From contig SZWC01001602.1 in the NCBI GenBank assembly GCA_023375785.1, positions 202,210 through 266,209 on the forward strand: a stretch of DNA of 64,000 nt. The letters are read 5' to 3'. Position numbers and translations under genes: made by a program. Every line of letters begins with the position of its first letter. Positions within the stretch are counted from its first letter, which is position 1. The notes beneath the pieces were generated by a model that did not search any database, had not been told where the DNA came from, and saw only the letters and a list, made by a program, of their open reading frames with translations. Of this stretch, positions 1-9,816 are shown piece after piece. The stretch comes from Penium margaritaceum. Taxonomy: Eukaryota; Streptophyta; Zygnematophyceae; Desmidiales; Peniaceae.

Positions 1-1083
1 GCCCAGGGCAACAGCTGCAGGGTGTCGGACATGGACGCGAGGACGTCCTGGTCGAGGCGGGAGAAGGTGTCAGTGAGCTCGGGACGCACTCCCAGCATGA
101 TGGTGTCCAGCGCCCAGAGCTGAGAGCCGCCTCCGGTGCCTAGACGAGTGTACAGGCGCATGGCCCGACGCCAATAATCAGCTGCTGAATCCGAGGATCC
201 CTGATGAAGGGAGTGGAACTTGCGAAGGTGCGCTGACCGGGTCGCGTGAGTCTCTGCTGCAAAAAGGGTCAGCGCCAGCTCCCAGCCGCGGCGCGGGTCT
301 GCGCCTGCTCCTGTCCCAGGCGCGCCCAGGAAGGGGCGGAAGTCAACCACTGTCTCCTGTGGAACTGCGTACAGCAGTCCACGCATGGCACACGCTGCCG
401 TCTGGGACTGGAGCGAATCACTCGTCTGGTACTGGCTGTGGTAGTAGGGCCAGACTCCCTCTGAGTCTGCCCATACCTAAAACAGCACCTCCCAACAGTC
501 AAACCCCGCCTTGCTGTCGTAGCGAGGCGGGGAAGTATCGAAGTCCTTGGTTCGTCGCTCCGTGGGGAGCAAGACCTCTGGTGGTGCTAGGAGCGGGCGT
601 GGGAAGGGCATGAAAGGCATCAACGCTGCTCCTCCAGCGGCACCCGAGACCTGACGCGGGTCGGTCTGCTGCTGCTGCTGCTGCTGCTGTCCCCTCGGAC
701 TGGGCGCCGGTGTCTCAATGCGCAGGCTCCTCATCTGCTCCATCAGCCGGCGAAGCTCGTCCTCCCCAGTGGGAGGTGGCGCCTGATCCCACTCCTCGAC
801 CATGGACTCTCGTCTCTGCGCAGGGGCGGCAGTGGGGCCAGCAGACTCCTGGGCTGATGGGGTTGCCTCTCTCTCTCTCTCTCCTGGGCTGATGTCCCGG
901 TGTCCTAGACAGAGAGACCAAGGCATCGCGGATCTGTCGCAGCGTAGCTGACTGCTCATCCTGGCGCTGGCGGAGTGACGACTGCTCCACCAGCAGGAAG
1001 TCAATCGCCTTTGAGCGTGGGCTGCGGCCCCCGCTCGTGACAGTGTCCTCCAGCTCCTTGCCCTTGGAGCTGCTCGGCTCCAT
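1..1083 (-). pseudogene. Copia-type gag, broken, running off the window edge
   Basis: This is the N-terminal and middle part of a Ty1/copia capsid-type Gag, read on the minus strand from an ATG at 1083 (MEPSSSKGKELED). Residues 1 to about 65 are charged and coiled-coil-like, with many Q, R and E. The frame then switches inside a GA microsatellite near 875-892, and the continuing frame contains an eight-Gln tract near 670-695. An in-frame TAG follows near 478, at a position where the related copy at 14.65 kb has CAG (the FQIW versus F-stop-VW alignment). After the stop the same frame reads a segment with WADSEGVWPYYHSQY and continues to base 1. Homology to the 14.2-14.7 kb gag is visible by eye. 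I infer a dead copy, because a frameshift and a stop are both present. The zinc knuckle, if any, lies outside the window. Confidence 0.7.
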
Positions 1084-1179
1084 TCTGAGGCGGTGCAAAA
1101 TTCGTCCGAAGGCAGAACCGTCAGCGTTTCTCGCCGATTTAAGACGGTGGCAAAAGTCGACCTTCTGACCAAAAAATCG

Positions 1180-1500
1180 GCTAAGTGCTGAAAATTTAAA
1201 AATTTAAATTTTCACCACTAAAAATTGAAGGTTGTCCAAATGAAGCGACATTTGGACCACAGAGGCATCTGAGGATGCTGAAGACAGTGGTGAAATTTGT
1301 GTCTTCAAAAAGTGGGGAAAAGGCCCAAACGACCTGATTTTGTGCTCAGGCCGAAAAAATGAAAAATTCAAATCAGTGATGCGGAACGGTGAATGCTGGA
1401 GGCTACAGAGCTCTAAATGAGACGAGAAAGGGCGCGATGGAAAGCTTGAGATCTAAGCTTTCCAACGAGCCATAGCGCGCAACTTTTGGTGGCTGTTTGA
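1180..1500. other. AT-rich leader segment, no gene
   Basis: This is the untranslated stretch between the gag start at 1083 and the triplet-rich leader. It carries small AT palindromes around 1193-1217 (AAATTTAAAAATTTAAATTT). I see no coding signal. Confidence 0.45.
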
Positions 1501-1609
1501 GTCCGGCACAGGCGGGTGAAGAGAGGATGGCGGCTGACGCGATTTGCGTCTGCGGCTCCTCCACGTCCGTGCGGCTTCCAGGAAGCTGCACGGCTGGAGT
1601 CAGCACCTA

Positions 1610-1990
1610 CAAAAGGTACTGGTGCCTCTGGTGCCTGAGTGGCCACGGCCGCCGCTGCTGCTGTTGCTCGCTGATGGTGCTGTTGCTCGCCCGGTTTGCG
1701 GCTCCAAGTNGCCACACGGGCGGCCTCGGACCGGCTGCTGCTGCGCGCAAGGGCTCCAACGGCCTCAAGCCGTTGTGGCACGCTGCAGCTGCAGCACGAA
1801 CCTGCCGTTGCGGTTTCTGACGCATCAGGATGATGGCATATGCGTCGCTGCGTGCTCTTGTCGCTTCAAGCAACTCAGGGTGGTGATGGGTCCAGCCAGG
1901 ACCTGCTGCTGCTGCTGTGGGCTGCTGCCACTGCTGCTGCTCACTGTTGCTGCAGCTGCTGCGTCTCTGCTGCGCAGCACGACGAGCACT
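1610..1990. repeat. CAG/CTG-type imperfect triplet array in retroelement leader
   Basis: The plus strand is rich in GCTGCTGCTG-type triplets, with no pure run longer than a few units. It sits between the primer-binding site (2000-2011) and the gag start of the minus-strand Copia, so it is the element's 5' leader. Similar arrays lie in the leader of the plus-strand Copia at 16.8-17.35 kb. It includes the single N at 1710. Confidence 0.6.
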
Positions 1991-1999
1991 GGCTCGCCT

Positions 2000-2011
2000 G
2001 CTTTGATACCA
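2000..2011 (-). promoter_or_regulatory. Primer-binding site of minus-strand Copia
   Basis: On the minus strand the sequence is TGGTATCAAAGC, one base from the classical plant Copia site complementary to the 3' end of initiator methionine tRNA (TGGTATCAGAGC). It is directly preceded, in minus orientation, by an LTR end in CA at 2012-2013, and a gag frame follows downstream. The same 12-mer occurs at 55872-55883. Confidence 0.8.
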
Positions 2012-2600
2012 TGAGAAGATTCCAGGAAGCTTCCTAGCCTTTCTGCTTGCTAGCCTGACAGCACAGGTCTGGCTGGTTGACACACAGGTCATGCAAGGGA
2101 CAGCAAGGGTAGGGAGAGACACGTGCACTTGTATCTCAAGCTTCAACTGAAGTAAATGCAGAGAGAGATAACAAATGACAGGTCCACAGCATAAATAGCC
2201 GCCGTGGCTCACGGCGGGTGGCGCACACGGCGGTGCCTGTCAAACCTGAACCGGCCCAAAACCATTGTTTTGGCCATGATTCTGCGCACAAGCATCCAAA
2301 CGGAGCGCCGTCTGATCCTACGGATGCACGACGAAAAGACAGACACAACGACTGGTCACATGCCTGTCCAGGAACAGCCAGAGAGTGTAAGAAAACAAAC
2401 ATGTAAATCAGCCTGGCAGGGCTGTCCACCGAGAAAATCCTGAAGACCTCCAAACGTAGTCCGTGGGCTGTGGGAGCCCTCTAGTACACTGGGTAGGCTG
2501 CCAGGCTGCCTCCAGCGGGTGGAGCATCACTTCATAGAACTCTGTCTCCAGCTGGGTCCGCCTCAAGGATCTGCACGAGCATGGACACGGCCGAGTGGTC
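2012..2600 (-). repeat. 5' LTR of truncated minus-strand Copia (outer boundary unknown)
   Basis: The inner edge is fixed by the primer-binding site at 2000-2011; the LTR ends in CA on the minus strand. A TATA-like CTATTTAT lies at 2191-2198 on the minus strand, about 180 bp before the LTR end, which is a plausible R/U5 length. The outer edge is not visible. The region upstream merges into the other LTR segment at 2640-3288, so two LTRs may be abutted or one long composite LTR may be present. Confidence 0.5.
2191..2198 (-). promoter_or_regulatory. TATA-like box in LTR
   Basis: CTATTTAT on the minus strand, correctly placed between the LTR outer part and the primer-binding site. It is a motif match only. 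Confidence 0.4.
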
Positions 2601-2639
2601 ACAACCAACTGTACAACTGTGTATGACTGACAACATCAC

Positions 2640-3288
2640 AACAGCAAGCCCATGCAGAAACGAACATGAGCTCTGTGTGTGAGTGCGATGCAAGACGGCA
2701 ATAACTTGGCTAAGTCTGGAATGCTGAGTATAAAGAACAAGGAGAGAGTACAAATGAGCCCCCAGCTGGCTCAAGTAGGGGCGCCGGCAGCTAGCCGCAC
2801 CGGGCCCCGTCACCGCCGCTGAGCCCAAATGGGTCAGCGCGGAGAACACACTGCGTACACCACGATAACAATAACGGTGGTCTCCTCGAGGCACCGGAAC
2901 AGCTCTCCGAGTACCCGGATCTCGACCACCGAGAAAAAAGGAACAGTGCCATAAAATCTCAGAATCAGCGTCCAGACATCACACACGGCTTTTCGAACAT
3001 CGGAAGCCCCACAACAGCCATCGGGTCTCCTCGTCGCACCGGTATAGTCTACCGGGTGCGCGGGTCTCAACCCACCGAGAAAACTCTCCTAGCTCCTGAC
3101 AAGCCCACAGGGCTACCAGAACGCATCGACTGCGTCTCGCAAGCGCTGTCGTACATGGTGGAGAAGTATCGAGACACCCCAAAGACCTGTCGTGTCGTCA
3201 CGCTCTCCTCCACCATAAACCCCGGATGTGGGTATATCGGTAAACTAGCAATGTCGGTCGTGACGGGTGGAAGCCACACAAACCAACA
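2640..3288 (-). repeat. Copia-like LTR, minus orientation, with polypurine tract
   Basis: The minus strand reads a polypurine tract AGCCAGGGGGAG (3289-3300) followed by TGTTGGTTTGTGTGG, the typical junction of a Copia internal region with its 3' LTR. The stretch is clearly homologous, in inverted orientation, to 9039-9690. Shared blocks include the ATGCGTTCTGGTAG region, GACGGGGCCCGGTGCGGC near 2800, and the CTCTCCTTGTTCTTT block that follows the putative promoter. It holds two of the 49-nt GGTC modules (2879-2927, 3024-3072). Confidence 0.65.
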
Positions 3289-3380
3289 CTCCCCCTGGCT
3301 GACATAGCCGTCCACGCCAGAACGAATGAACGAAGGCATGGAACAACAATGTATGGCAAGCCGTAACATGCATGAGTCAA

Positions 3381-3417
<37 letters not shown>

Positions 3418-3603
3418 ATCTGCTATCCATCTAGGGTCTCCCTGGACACTGGCACAGCCCACCAAGTGTCTGGGTCTCGACCATGAGAGGAGTGATGCAC
3501 ACGCACACAAACCAGTGTAATGCACATACACATGTCATGCACATGTCAGAGGACAAGATGGTCTCCTCGTGACACCGGCGGTACCAGGGCCCGGGTCTCG
3601 ACC
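2879..3603 (-). repeat. Four copies of the GGTC/GAGACC module
   Basis: Copies lie at 2879-2927, 3024-3072, 3435-3482 and 3560-3603 on the minus strand. Each starts GGTCGAGACC or a one-to-two-base variant and ends GAGGAGACC or a close variant, with a variable centre containing TACC and GTGT. They match one-to-one, in the same order and length class, the plus-strand copies at 9403, 9256, 8816 and 8728. Confidence 0.7.
3383..3415. repeat. (CA)n microsatellite
   Basis: An uninterrupted CA dinucleotide run of about 16 units lies just outside the LTR start. Confidence 0.95.
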
Positions 3604-4125
3604 GCTACGAGCAATCCAACACAACACCAATAGCGGCTGCGGCACTGGCAGTATTAGGAGCAGTAAAAGTAGTAGTACTGGCAGCTGCTATGCCGTACCG
3701 TAGAAGAAGCATCAGAATACCCGCTCATAGCAACGGCGGCAGCAACAATAGCAGCAGCAGTAGCGGCGGGTGGTAGCATTTGCAGTAGCTGCACCTATGG
3801 CTGCAGTAACAACATAGCAGCGGCAGCTGCTACGCCGCGCATCAGCAACAGCAACAATAGTGGCGGCGGCACCAACGGCGGCAGCAATGGCAGCGCAAAG
3901 AAACAGTAACAGCAACGACAGCAACAAGCAGCAGAAGTAGCGACAGTTGTTGTGCCGTACAACAGGAGCAGCAACGGCAACGGGAGCAGCGGTGGTGCAC
4001 AGCACCAGCAGTAGCGTTGGTAGTAGCAAGTAGTAGCAACAACTGTTGTGCAGAGCTATTGTAAAAGCAACGAAAGCAGCAGTAGTAGCAGCAACGGCAA
4101 CAACTGCACAAAATACCGCAGCTCC
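3604..4125. repeat. Imperfect CAG/TAG/CAA triplet array
   Basis: About 500 bp of three-base periodic sequence built from AGC, AGT, AAC and GGC triplets (for example GCAGCAGTAGCGGCGGG). All frames with few stops here are products of low complexity. It lies outside the minus-strand LTR segment and resembles the arrays at 15.0-15.7 and 16.8-17.35 kb. Confidence 0.7.
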
Positions 4126-4400
4126 TGCTATCGAAGCGAGGAGGGCCTTGCAACCCTCCTGTGAGGCCCTCTCCCCTCCCTCGGAAGGGCCCCCTCGAGC
4201 CCCCTCGGGGAGGCCCCCTCAGAGGGGCCCCCTTTGGCCACGTGAGCCCCCTCAGCTCTGTCGGCCCCGTTGCTCGACCGACACAGGGGGCCGACGGCGA
4301 GAGAGGGGCCTATCCCCCCTTCCACCCATACCGCTCGCTTGCACAAGCGAGCAAGCAAGCGAGCGTGCGCGGGAGGGAGGCCAGCTGGACCCCCCACCTT
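4126..4400. other. GC-rich block with short inverted repeats
   Basis: Runs of GGGCCCCCT and GAGGCCCCC occur, together with a perfect 9-bp hairpin GCTCGCTTG/CAAGCGAGC with a 2-nt loop at 4333-4352. No homologous protein is visible in any frame. Confidence 0.5.
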
Positions 4401-4440
4401 TTTCTTCCCCCCTCTTTTATCTTCTCAATTTCCCAAATCA

Positions 4441-4645
4441 GGGGCAATCGAGAACAGGGGGAAGGAGAAGAAAAAAAAGAAGTTGCGAGAAAAAAAGTGG
4501 GGGGGGGGGGTTGAGGGCAAGAAGAGGGGAAAGAGAGGATATAGAGGTGGGAGTGATGGCAGAGAAGAAAAAAGAGAGGAGGGGGTGAGAGTGAGAAGAG
4601 AGAAGAACAAAAAGGAAAAAAAAAAGAAAACAAAGAACAAATAAT
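4441..4645. repeat. Polypurine tract (about 200 bp)
   Basis: The plus strand is almost all A and G for about 200 bases, with one run of about 13 G near 4498-4510. Mirror-like GA-rich sequence of this kind can form triplex DNA. The apparent ORFs here (K/E/R/G-rich) are artefacts of composition. Confidence 0.8.
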
Positions 4646-4659
4646 ACACTAAAGAAATG

Positions 4660-5440
4660 CGTGCCACCGACAATCGTAGACGTAACCCGTCTATCAGCCA
4701 GCGCAGAATTACCCGTAGTGGCAACAACCATAGCAACAACAGTACCTTTTGCGGCAGCAGCAACGATGGCGGTGGAATGGTGACAACTGCATAGTGCAGA
4801 GCAATTGCAGAAGCGCCTGCAGTCTCCCTTTCCGAGCTGACAACGGATCATTGTCGACGACGACTTCCTCTTTAAGATGTGTCATGGACCAATGTCTCTC
4901 TTGGGTTCGTGGATTTGTCTCCGCACTTCAATCCATAGGATTGATGGCGTTTTCGGGGCTTTCCATCTCCGAGGGCTTGGTCTTCTACCGCTTGGAGCAG
5001 CAGCCACACCTGCAGCCGCCACATCTTCTGTTCTTAGAACAGTTTTTTCTCCTTTACTGACAGCAGCACAAGTAGTCGCAGCTGGTGAGACTCCCTTCTC
5101 CGGGTGTCCTCTGATCATGCCGCTCGTCCCGTGTGATTACACTTGCTAGCCTCGACGCCGTGACCTACAAGGGTGACAGTGTCTACTAGTGTCATCCTCT
5201 CCCGTGGCTTGGTGTTTACCACCGGGAGTAAGTTCCCTCGGCACCTATCCATCGTCCAACACACGAGATGAGTACGCATACATCTAAGCAAGCGCCTTGC
5301 GCATTTGCCTACTACTATTGTGGTGATGGATGTCATGGTTGGCGTCACTGCTGGACGCAACCTCGCAGTTGGCATCCACCTTGGCTTCAACGTCGTCTGA
5401 GCATGCATCCTCCATAGCATGCGGATCTACCAGTATTAGC
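4660..5440. other. No recognisable gene
   Basis: Short frames only; none resembles a known family. It may be the 5' part of the broken element whose coding part starts near 5450, but I see no LTR or primer-binding site. Confidence 0.4.
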
Positions 5441-5449
5441 GACCATACT

Positions 5450-6823
5450 CGCTGAGATCCATGGCCTGAGGCAGATGGTGCAACGGCTTTGTGACCTCAT
5501 CGTCACCGAGCGTGCTTCTCTTACTAGTTCTTCAACAACCTCTTTGATCTCATCTCCTTCATCATCTCCTCATTTCTCATCCGATGGTGTCCCTTCAGCT
5601 CCACCTGCTAGCCAGTCCCAAACTGCCACATCCTCTTGATCCTCCACTCTCTTGCTACCAGGACGCCACCTCGAGATGACATGTCTTCATGTAGTCGTTC
5701 TAGTCGTGTGAGCATGCGACATCAACATCAACGTTCCGTGGGCCGTGCTCATGCCAGTCTTAATACATCCTCCACCTCCTTGGCATTCGTTGCTGTATCA
5801 GTGGAGGGAGAGTGTGGTCACTGTGCATTGCCTATTGTGATAGTAGCAATAGGATCCGCACTACCGCAGGGCTGTGGTGCTCCAGCGTTAGCTCGTGCAG
5901 ATCCAGATGATATGATGACAGCACATGACGTTGAGTCTGATCTCGACATGGCATTCATGGTGGAGACTTGCGTGTCATTGAGCTCGACTTCCACGTCCAG
6001 GCTGGGTCTAGATCTTCTACAACAGCAGGTTGCATCAAGAGGAGCGCGGGCCCGACGTCCCTAGACGGTGCAACTTGCGGCTCCGAGCGGTGCCGGCCCG
6101 GCGGTGGCACATGAGTTCCGTACGGATCGGGATGCATCTACCGGACTCTTGGGGGAGTTTGTGCATCAGGCTCACACCAGTCCGGTGGAGATTGCAGTGT
6201 ATGAGACATGCATGTCATCGAGGTCGACATCCACAATAGGATAGGAGCCAGACGTTCTACAGTAGCATGTTGCATTAGGAGGAGTACACACTCGGTGTCC
6301 CTGGGCAGTGCCACTTGCAGCTCCGACCAGTAGTTGCATGACGGTGGCACAGGTGTCTTGTACGGATCGGGATGCATCTACCAGACTCTTGGGGAAGTGT
6401 GTGCAGCAGGCTCACACCAGTCAGGTCGAGATTGTAGTGCATGTGACATGCATGTCATCGAGGTCAACATCCACGGTGGGGCAGGAGCTGTACGTTCTAC
6501 AGCAGCAGGTTGCATCAGGAGGAGCACAGGCCCAGCGTCCTTGGGCGGTGCCACTTGCGACTCCAACCGGTAACGGCCAGATGGTGGCACAAGAGTCACA
6601 TGTGGATCGAGATGTCCCTTTTGGGCTTCTAAGGGCGCTAGTGCATGAGGCTCACACCAGCCCTGTAGCGATCGCAGTGCATGAGCAGAGTCGGCCGGCT
6701 GGTCTTTTAAAGGTTGAGGCATTCTTAAGAGTAGCAGTTCTTAGAGATATCACTCGGACATGTGCTGTAACAGACACAGTGGGCTCCACCTTGTCATCGA
6801 CGCTATCTGATGACCTACTTTAG
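5450..6823 (+). pseudogene. Broken ORF with three 80-residue tandem repeats
   Basis: A reading frame with a hydrophobic start segment (HGLRQMVQRLCDLIVTE) and a Ser/Thr/Pro-rich stretch precedes a frame that runs from about 5636 to 6823. The latter contains three tandem 80-residue units starting at about 5972, 6211 and 6451. Each has a TSTSRLG/TVGQ-like segment, an LQQQV segment, a PxAAP segment and a DRDASTxLLG segment, then HQAHTSPVEI. Unit 2 has two in-frame TAG codons exactly where unit 3 has CAG, and unit 1 has TAG where units 2 and 3 have TGG. I do not recognise the protein. It lies upstream of a polypurine tract/LTR junction at 8251-8261, so it may be the cargo frame of a non-autonomous LTR element. 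Confidence 0.45.
5972..6691 (+). repeat. Tandem repeat, 240-bp period, three copies
   Basis: Landmarks such as the CATGTCATCGAGGTC segment and the GGATCGGGATGCATCTACC segment recur at exactly 240-bp spacing (for example 6211 and 6451, with the diverged first copy at 5972). The period is a multiple of three and keeps the reading frame. Confidence 0.85.
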
Positions 6824-7140
6824 TGTGAGGAGTCATCCATGTTCCCAGAGTCTGTAGATTCCAGTACACACGACGGAGCAGCGACACACATGACGGAGTC
6901 AAATGGTGGTCCTCACTCCATCATCGAGCACGTGACAGCGACCATTCTTCTCAGCGAGACGGCGCACGATCACCAGCACGCTTGCTGGTCACCTTGACAG
7001 GCATCGTCGAGCCGGAGTCCTGCACAATTGTGTCTACTTCGCCGGCAGTCAAGGACAGTGGAGCAAATCCGACCACCCAGATGGAGTTACCTCATCAGTA
7101 GGAGCTGAGTATTGCCCTCTCAGGTTCACGTGTTTGTGAC
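6824..7140. other. No recognisable gene
   Basis: This lies between the repeat ORF and the next open segment of the same broken region. It contains short frames only. Confidence 0.4.
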
Positions 7141-7146
7141 CCTACT

Positions 7147-7915
7147 GATCACATCGACGCTGAGAGTGGCTATACCTACACAGACGACATTTTGACATGC
7201 TCCACGGACTCTGATTACTCCTCCTTCTCTCTCAGCGTGCGACTTCTCATTCCTCCTCGTATGATGTACACAAGCTACGGTCAGGATTTCACACCTTCAA
7301 ATGCGTTCAATTGTCCAGCATCTCAGGATATTGCGAGTTTTGTTGACCCCTAGGAGGATGAAGCAGCATCGTCTCCATTGTCTTCAGCATCAGAGATGCA
7401 AATGGAGCTGTACTTGTGAGTTCTATAGTCTGCGTGAAAAACATCCAGTGACACAGAGTTGATTTTACGCAAGGTAGACATGGGCCACCTCCACATATCC
7501 GAGGCAAACTACGCTAACTTATAGGAGCGTGTAGAGATGCTACAATGGGAGGTGATGCAAGCATAGGTGCGATTGTCAAAGCAGGGAGCCACTACTATCG
7601 ACACGAGCTTGCCGCTTCAAGCATCTAGCACACCCATACTCGGGGAGGATCTTGTACCAGCTCCGAGCATGACGTCCAATGGAGACACTGTCACACGAGA
7701 GGTGAGCGTGCCTTCAGTTTCCACCATCCTCATTCCTGTCGACTCCATCATTGCTCCTCCTTCTTCTGTTGCTGCCTTCATGCACCTTCATGCATCTGCT
7801 TCAGCTGTTCCATCATCACCTTTGTCTATGTGTGGTGGTTGGGCTCATCGTTCTAGCCCTCCTCCTCTTGTAGCGTTGCACCCTGGTACTTCGGGGTGCT
7901 CTATCCCGCCTTGAA
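7147..7915 (+). pseudogene. Unrecognised Ser/Asp-rich broken ORF
   Basis: One frame can be followed from 7147 to 7914. It starts with an acidic, Ser- and Tyr-rich segment (SGYTYTDDILTCSTDSDYSS). A putative coiled-coil with heptad-like Leu/Met/Val spacing follows around 7470-7580, then a Ser/Pro-rich tail. It is interrupted by several TAG and TGA codons; the TAGs fall beside Gln-rich coiled-coil sequence where Gln would fit. No family is recognised. It is probably the C-terminal continuation of the 5450-6823 region and ends about 340 bp before a polypurine tract/LTR junction. Confidence 0.35.
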
Positions 7916-8250
7916 GGCCAGCTCTGCCACTTCATCCACGCTTGCGTCTTGCTCGCCCATTCCCTTCCTCAAGCATACACAGATGCATCGAAGTAGAGAG
8001 GAGAGGTGAAAGATTGTGAGTTGGGACTCTTGGTAGTCACACGACAACTGGTACACTCCAGGTGGTGCAGGGGCGACATGAGGAGCCGTAGGCAGAGACA
8101 CCACTTCATCTTTGAGGGTGGTAGCAAACTCGTGCGTGACAGGGGGAGATATCTTTGTGTGATGGGAGACCACATGATCTATCGCCCAGGATCTGTTCAC
8201 CGATGGTAGTTGCATCTCCATCCAGGACTTTGCCACCATGTTCATCTGCC

Positions 8251-8261
8251 CAGGGGGAGTG
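8251..8261 (+). promoter_or_regulatory. Polypurine tract and LTR start
   Basis: CAGGGGGAG followed by TGTTGTGACC: the same junction layout as at 9026-9040 and, on the minus strand, 3288-3302. It marks the expected start of a 3' LTR. Confidence 0.6.
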
Positions 8262-8271
8262 TTGTGACCAG

Positions 8272-8742
8272 CATACGGACACGTGTTGGATTGCTCGTAG
8301 GGGTCGAGACCCGGGCACTGGTACCACCAGTGTCATGAGGAGACCCTCGTGTGGACCTCGGCTTGACATGGCATCATGGGAGATGCATGGCGAGGGATCC
8401 ATGTTCTGCTATGAGAATACTATAGCAGCCGGCGTATGGCTCATGCCACGTGCTTGCATAGCTACATGTGGATGGTAGCACTCTGTTGGTTGAGACCCAA
8501 ACACTTGGTGGGTGTACCAATATCATGAGGAGACCATGTGATCGTGTGTCTTGGTGTGTGGCTGTACTACATGTGGCAAGTGCATGCAAGCTGGATTGCT
8601 CAGTGGTCGAGACCCGGACACGTGGTGAGTTGCACCCGCGTTACGAGGACATCCCTGTGTGATCATGTGTATTGGTTGATGATGCTATTGTGAACGGCAT
8701 ACGGACACGTGTTGGATTGCTTGCAGGGGTCGAGACCCGGGC
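8272..8742 (+). repeat. Partial tandem duplication, 424-bp offset
   Basis: The segment GCATACGGACACGTGTTGGA plus its downstream GGTC module at 8272-8318 recurs at 8696-8742 with few changes. This suggests LTR-internal duplication or two nested LTR starts. Confidence 0.7.
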
Positions 8743-9451
8743 ACGGGTACCGTTAGTGTCACGAGGAGACCCTCTTGTTGTTTGACTTGTGTATGATGTG
8801 CATGACTCCTCTCATGGTCGAGACCCGGACACATGGTGGGATGTACCTGTGTTGTGAGGAGACCTTGTGACCTTCATTGTGCTCTCGGGGGACTGCGGGC
8901 CTAGCCTCTGTGAGTGGATGAGCGGCAAATGTGAATGTATGTGTGCTTGCATGGTGCAGATTGTGGTTTGGCATACGTTGTTGTTCCATAGATTTGTTCA
9001 TTTGCTCTAGCGCTGACGACTATGTCAGCCAGGGGGAGTGTTGGTTTGTGTGGCATCCACCCGTCACGACCGCAGCCGATTGATTACCCATTTACCCCAC
9101 ATTGGTGGCATAGGGTGGAGGAGAGCATGATGACACGACGTGCCTTTGGAGTGTGTCAAGACTTCTCCAGCAACTACGATAGCTCCGACGAGACACAATC
9201 AATGCGTTCTGGCAGCCCAGTGGGCTTGTCGGGAGCCAGGAGAGTTGTCTCGGTGGGTTGAGACACGCGCATCCGGTGGACTGTACCAGTGTGACGAGGA
9301 GACCCGATGGTTGAATTAGGGCTTTTGATGTTCGGAAAGCCGTTTGTGATGTCTGGAAACTAATTATGAATTTTTTTCTAGCACAGCTCATGTTTTCTCG
9401 ATGGTCGAGACCCGGGCACTCGGAGAGCTGTTCCGGTGCCTCAAGGAGACC
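8302..9451 (+). repeat. Seven copies of the GGTC/GAGACC module
   Basis: Copies lie at 8302-8345, 8488-8535, 8605-8654 (degenerate end), 8728-8771, 8816-8864, 9256-9304 and 9403-9451. Lengths fall in two classes: 44 nt, and 48-50 nt. Each has GGTCGAGACCC or GGTTGAGACCC at the start and GAGGAGACC at the end. A weaker relative is at about 14746-14793. The four rightmost pair with the four inverted copies at 2.9-3.6 kb. Confidence 0.75.
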
Positions 9452-9690
9452 ACCTTTGCTATTCTCATAGTGTATGCAGTGTGTTCTCCTCGCTGAATTG
9501 TTTTGTTCAATGGGTGTGACGGGACCCGGTGCGGCTAGCTACCGGCGCCCCTACATAAGCCTCCTAGGGGCTCATTTGTACTTTCTCCTTGTTCTTTCAT
9601 GTTATGCATTCCAGACTTAGCCAAATTTTTGGTTTTTTGCATTACAGTCATACACAGAGCTCATGTTTGTGTTTGCATGGACCTGCATTC
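9039..9690 (+). repeat. Copia-like LTR, plus orientation
   Basis: It begins TGTTGGTTTGTGTGG right after the polypurine tract AGCCAGGGGGAG (9027-9038). It contains a CTACATAAGC promoter-like block near 9550 and the CTTTCTCCTTGTTCTTT block, and is homologous to the minus-strand segment 2640-3288. The right boundary is not visible; homology is lost near 9690. Confidence 0.65.
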
Positions 9691-9816
9691 CCTAATTTCT
9701 TTCCAATTGCATCCGGCATCGTAGGCCTGAGTTGGGTCACCAAAAAGATCATCCATGAGGAGATGCACTAGCCTGGGACTCGGGCCATCTGCTCGGGCAT
9801 GGACACGGCCGAGTGG

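Noticed and set aside
4308-4660. Lys/Glu-rich and Phe/Leu-rich ORFs on the two strands
   Set aside because: Both are direct products of the polypurine tract.
8302-8864. CRISPR-like array (repeat modules with spacers)
   Set aside because: Modules are diverged, unevenly spaced, in two orientations, tied to LTRs, and the genome is eukaryotic.
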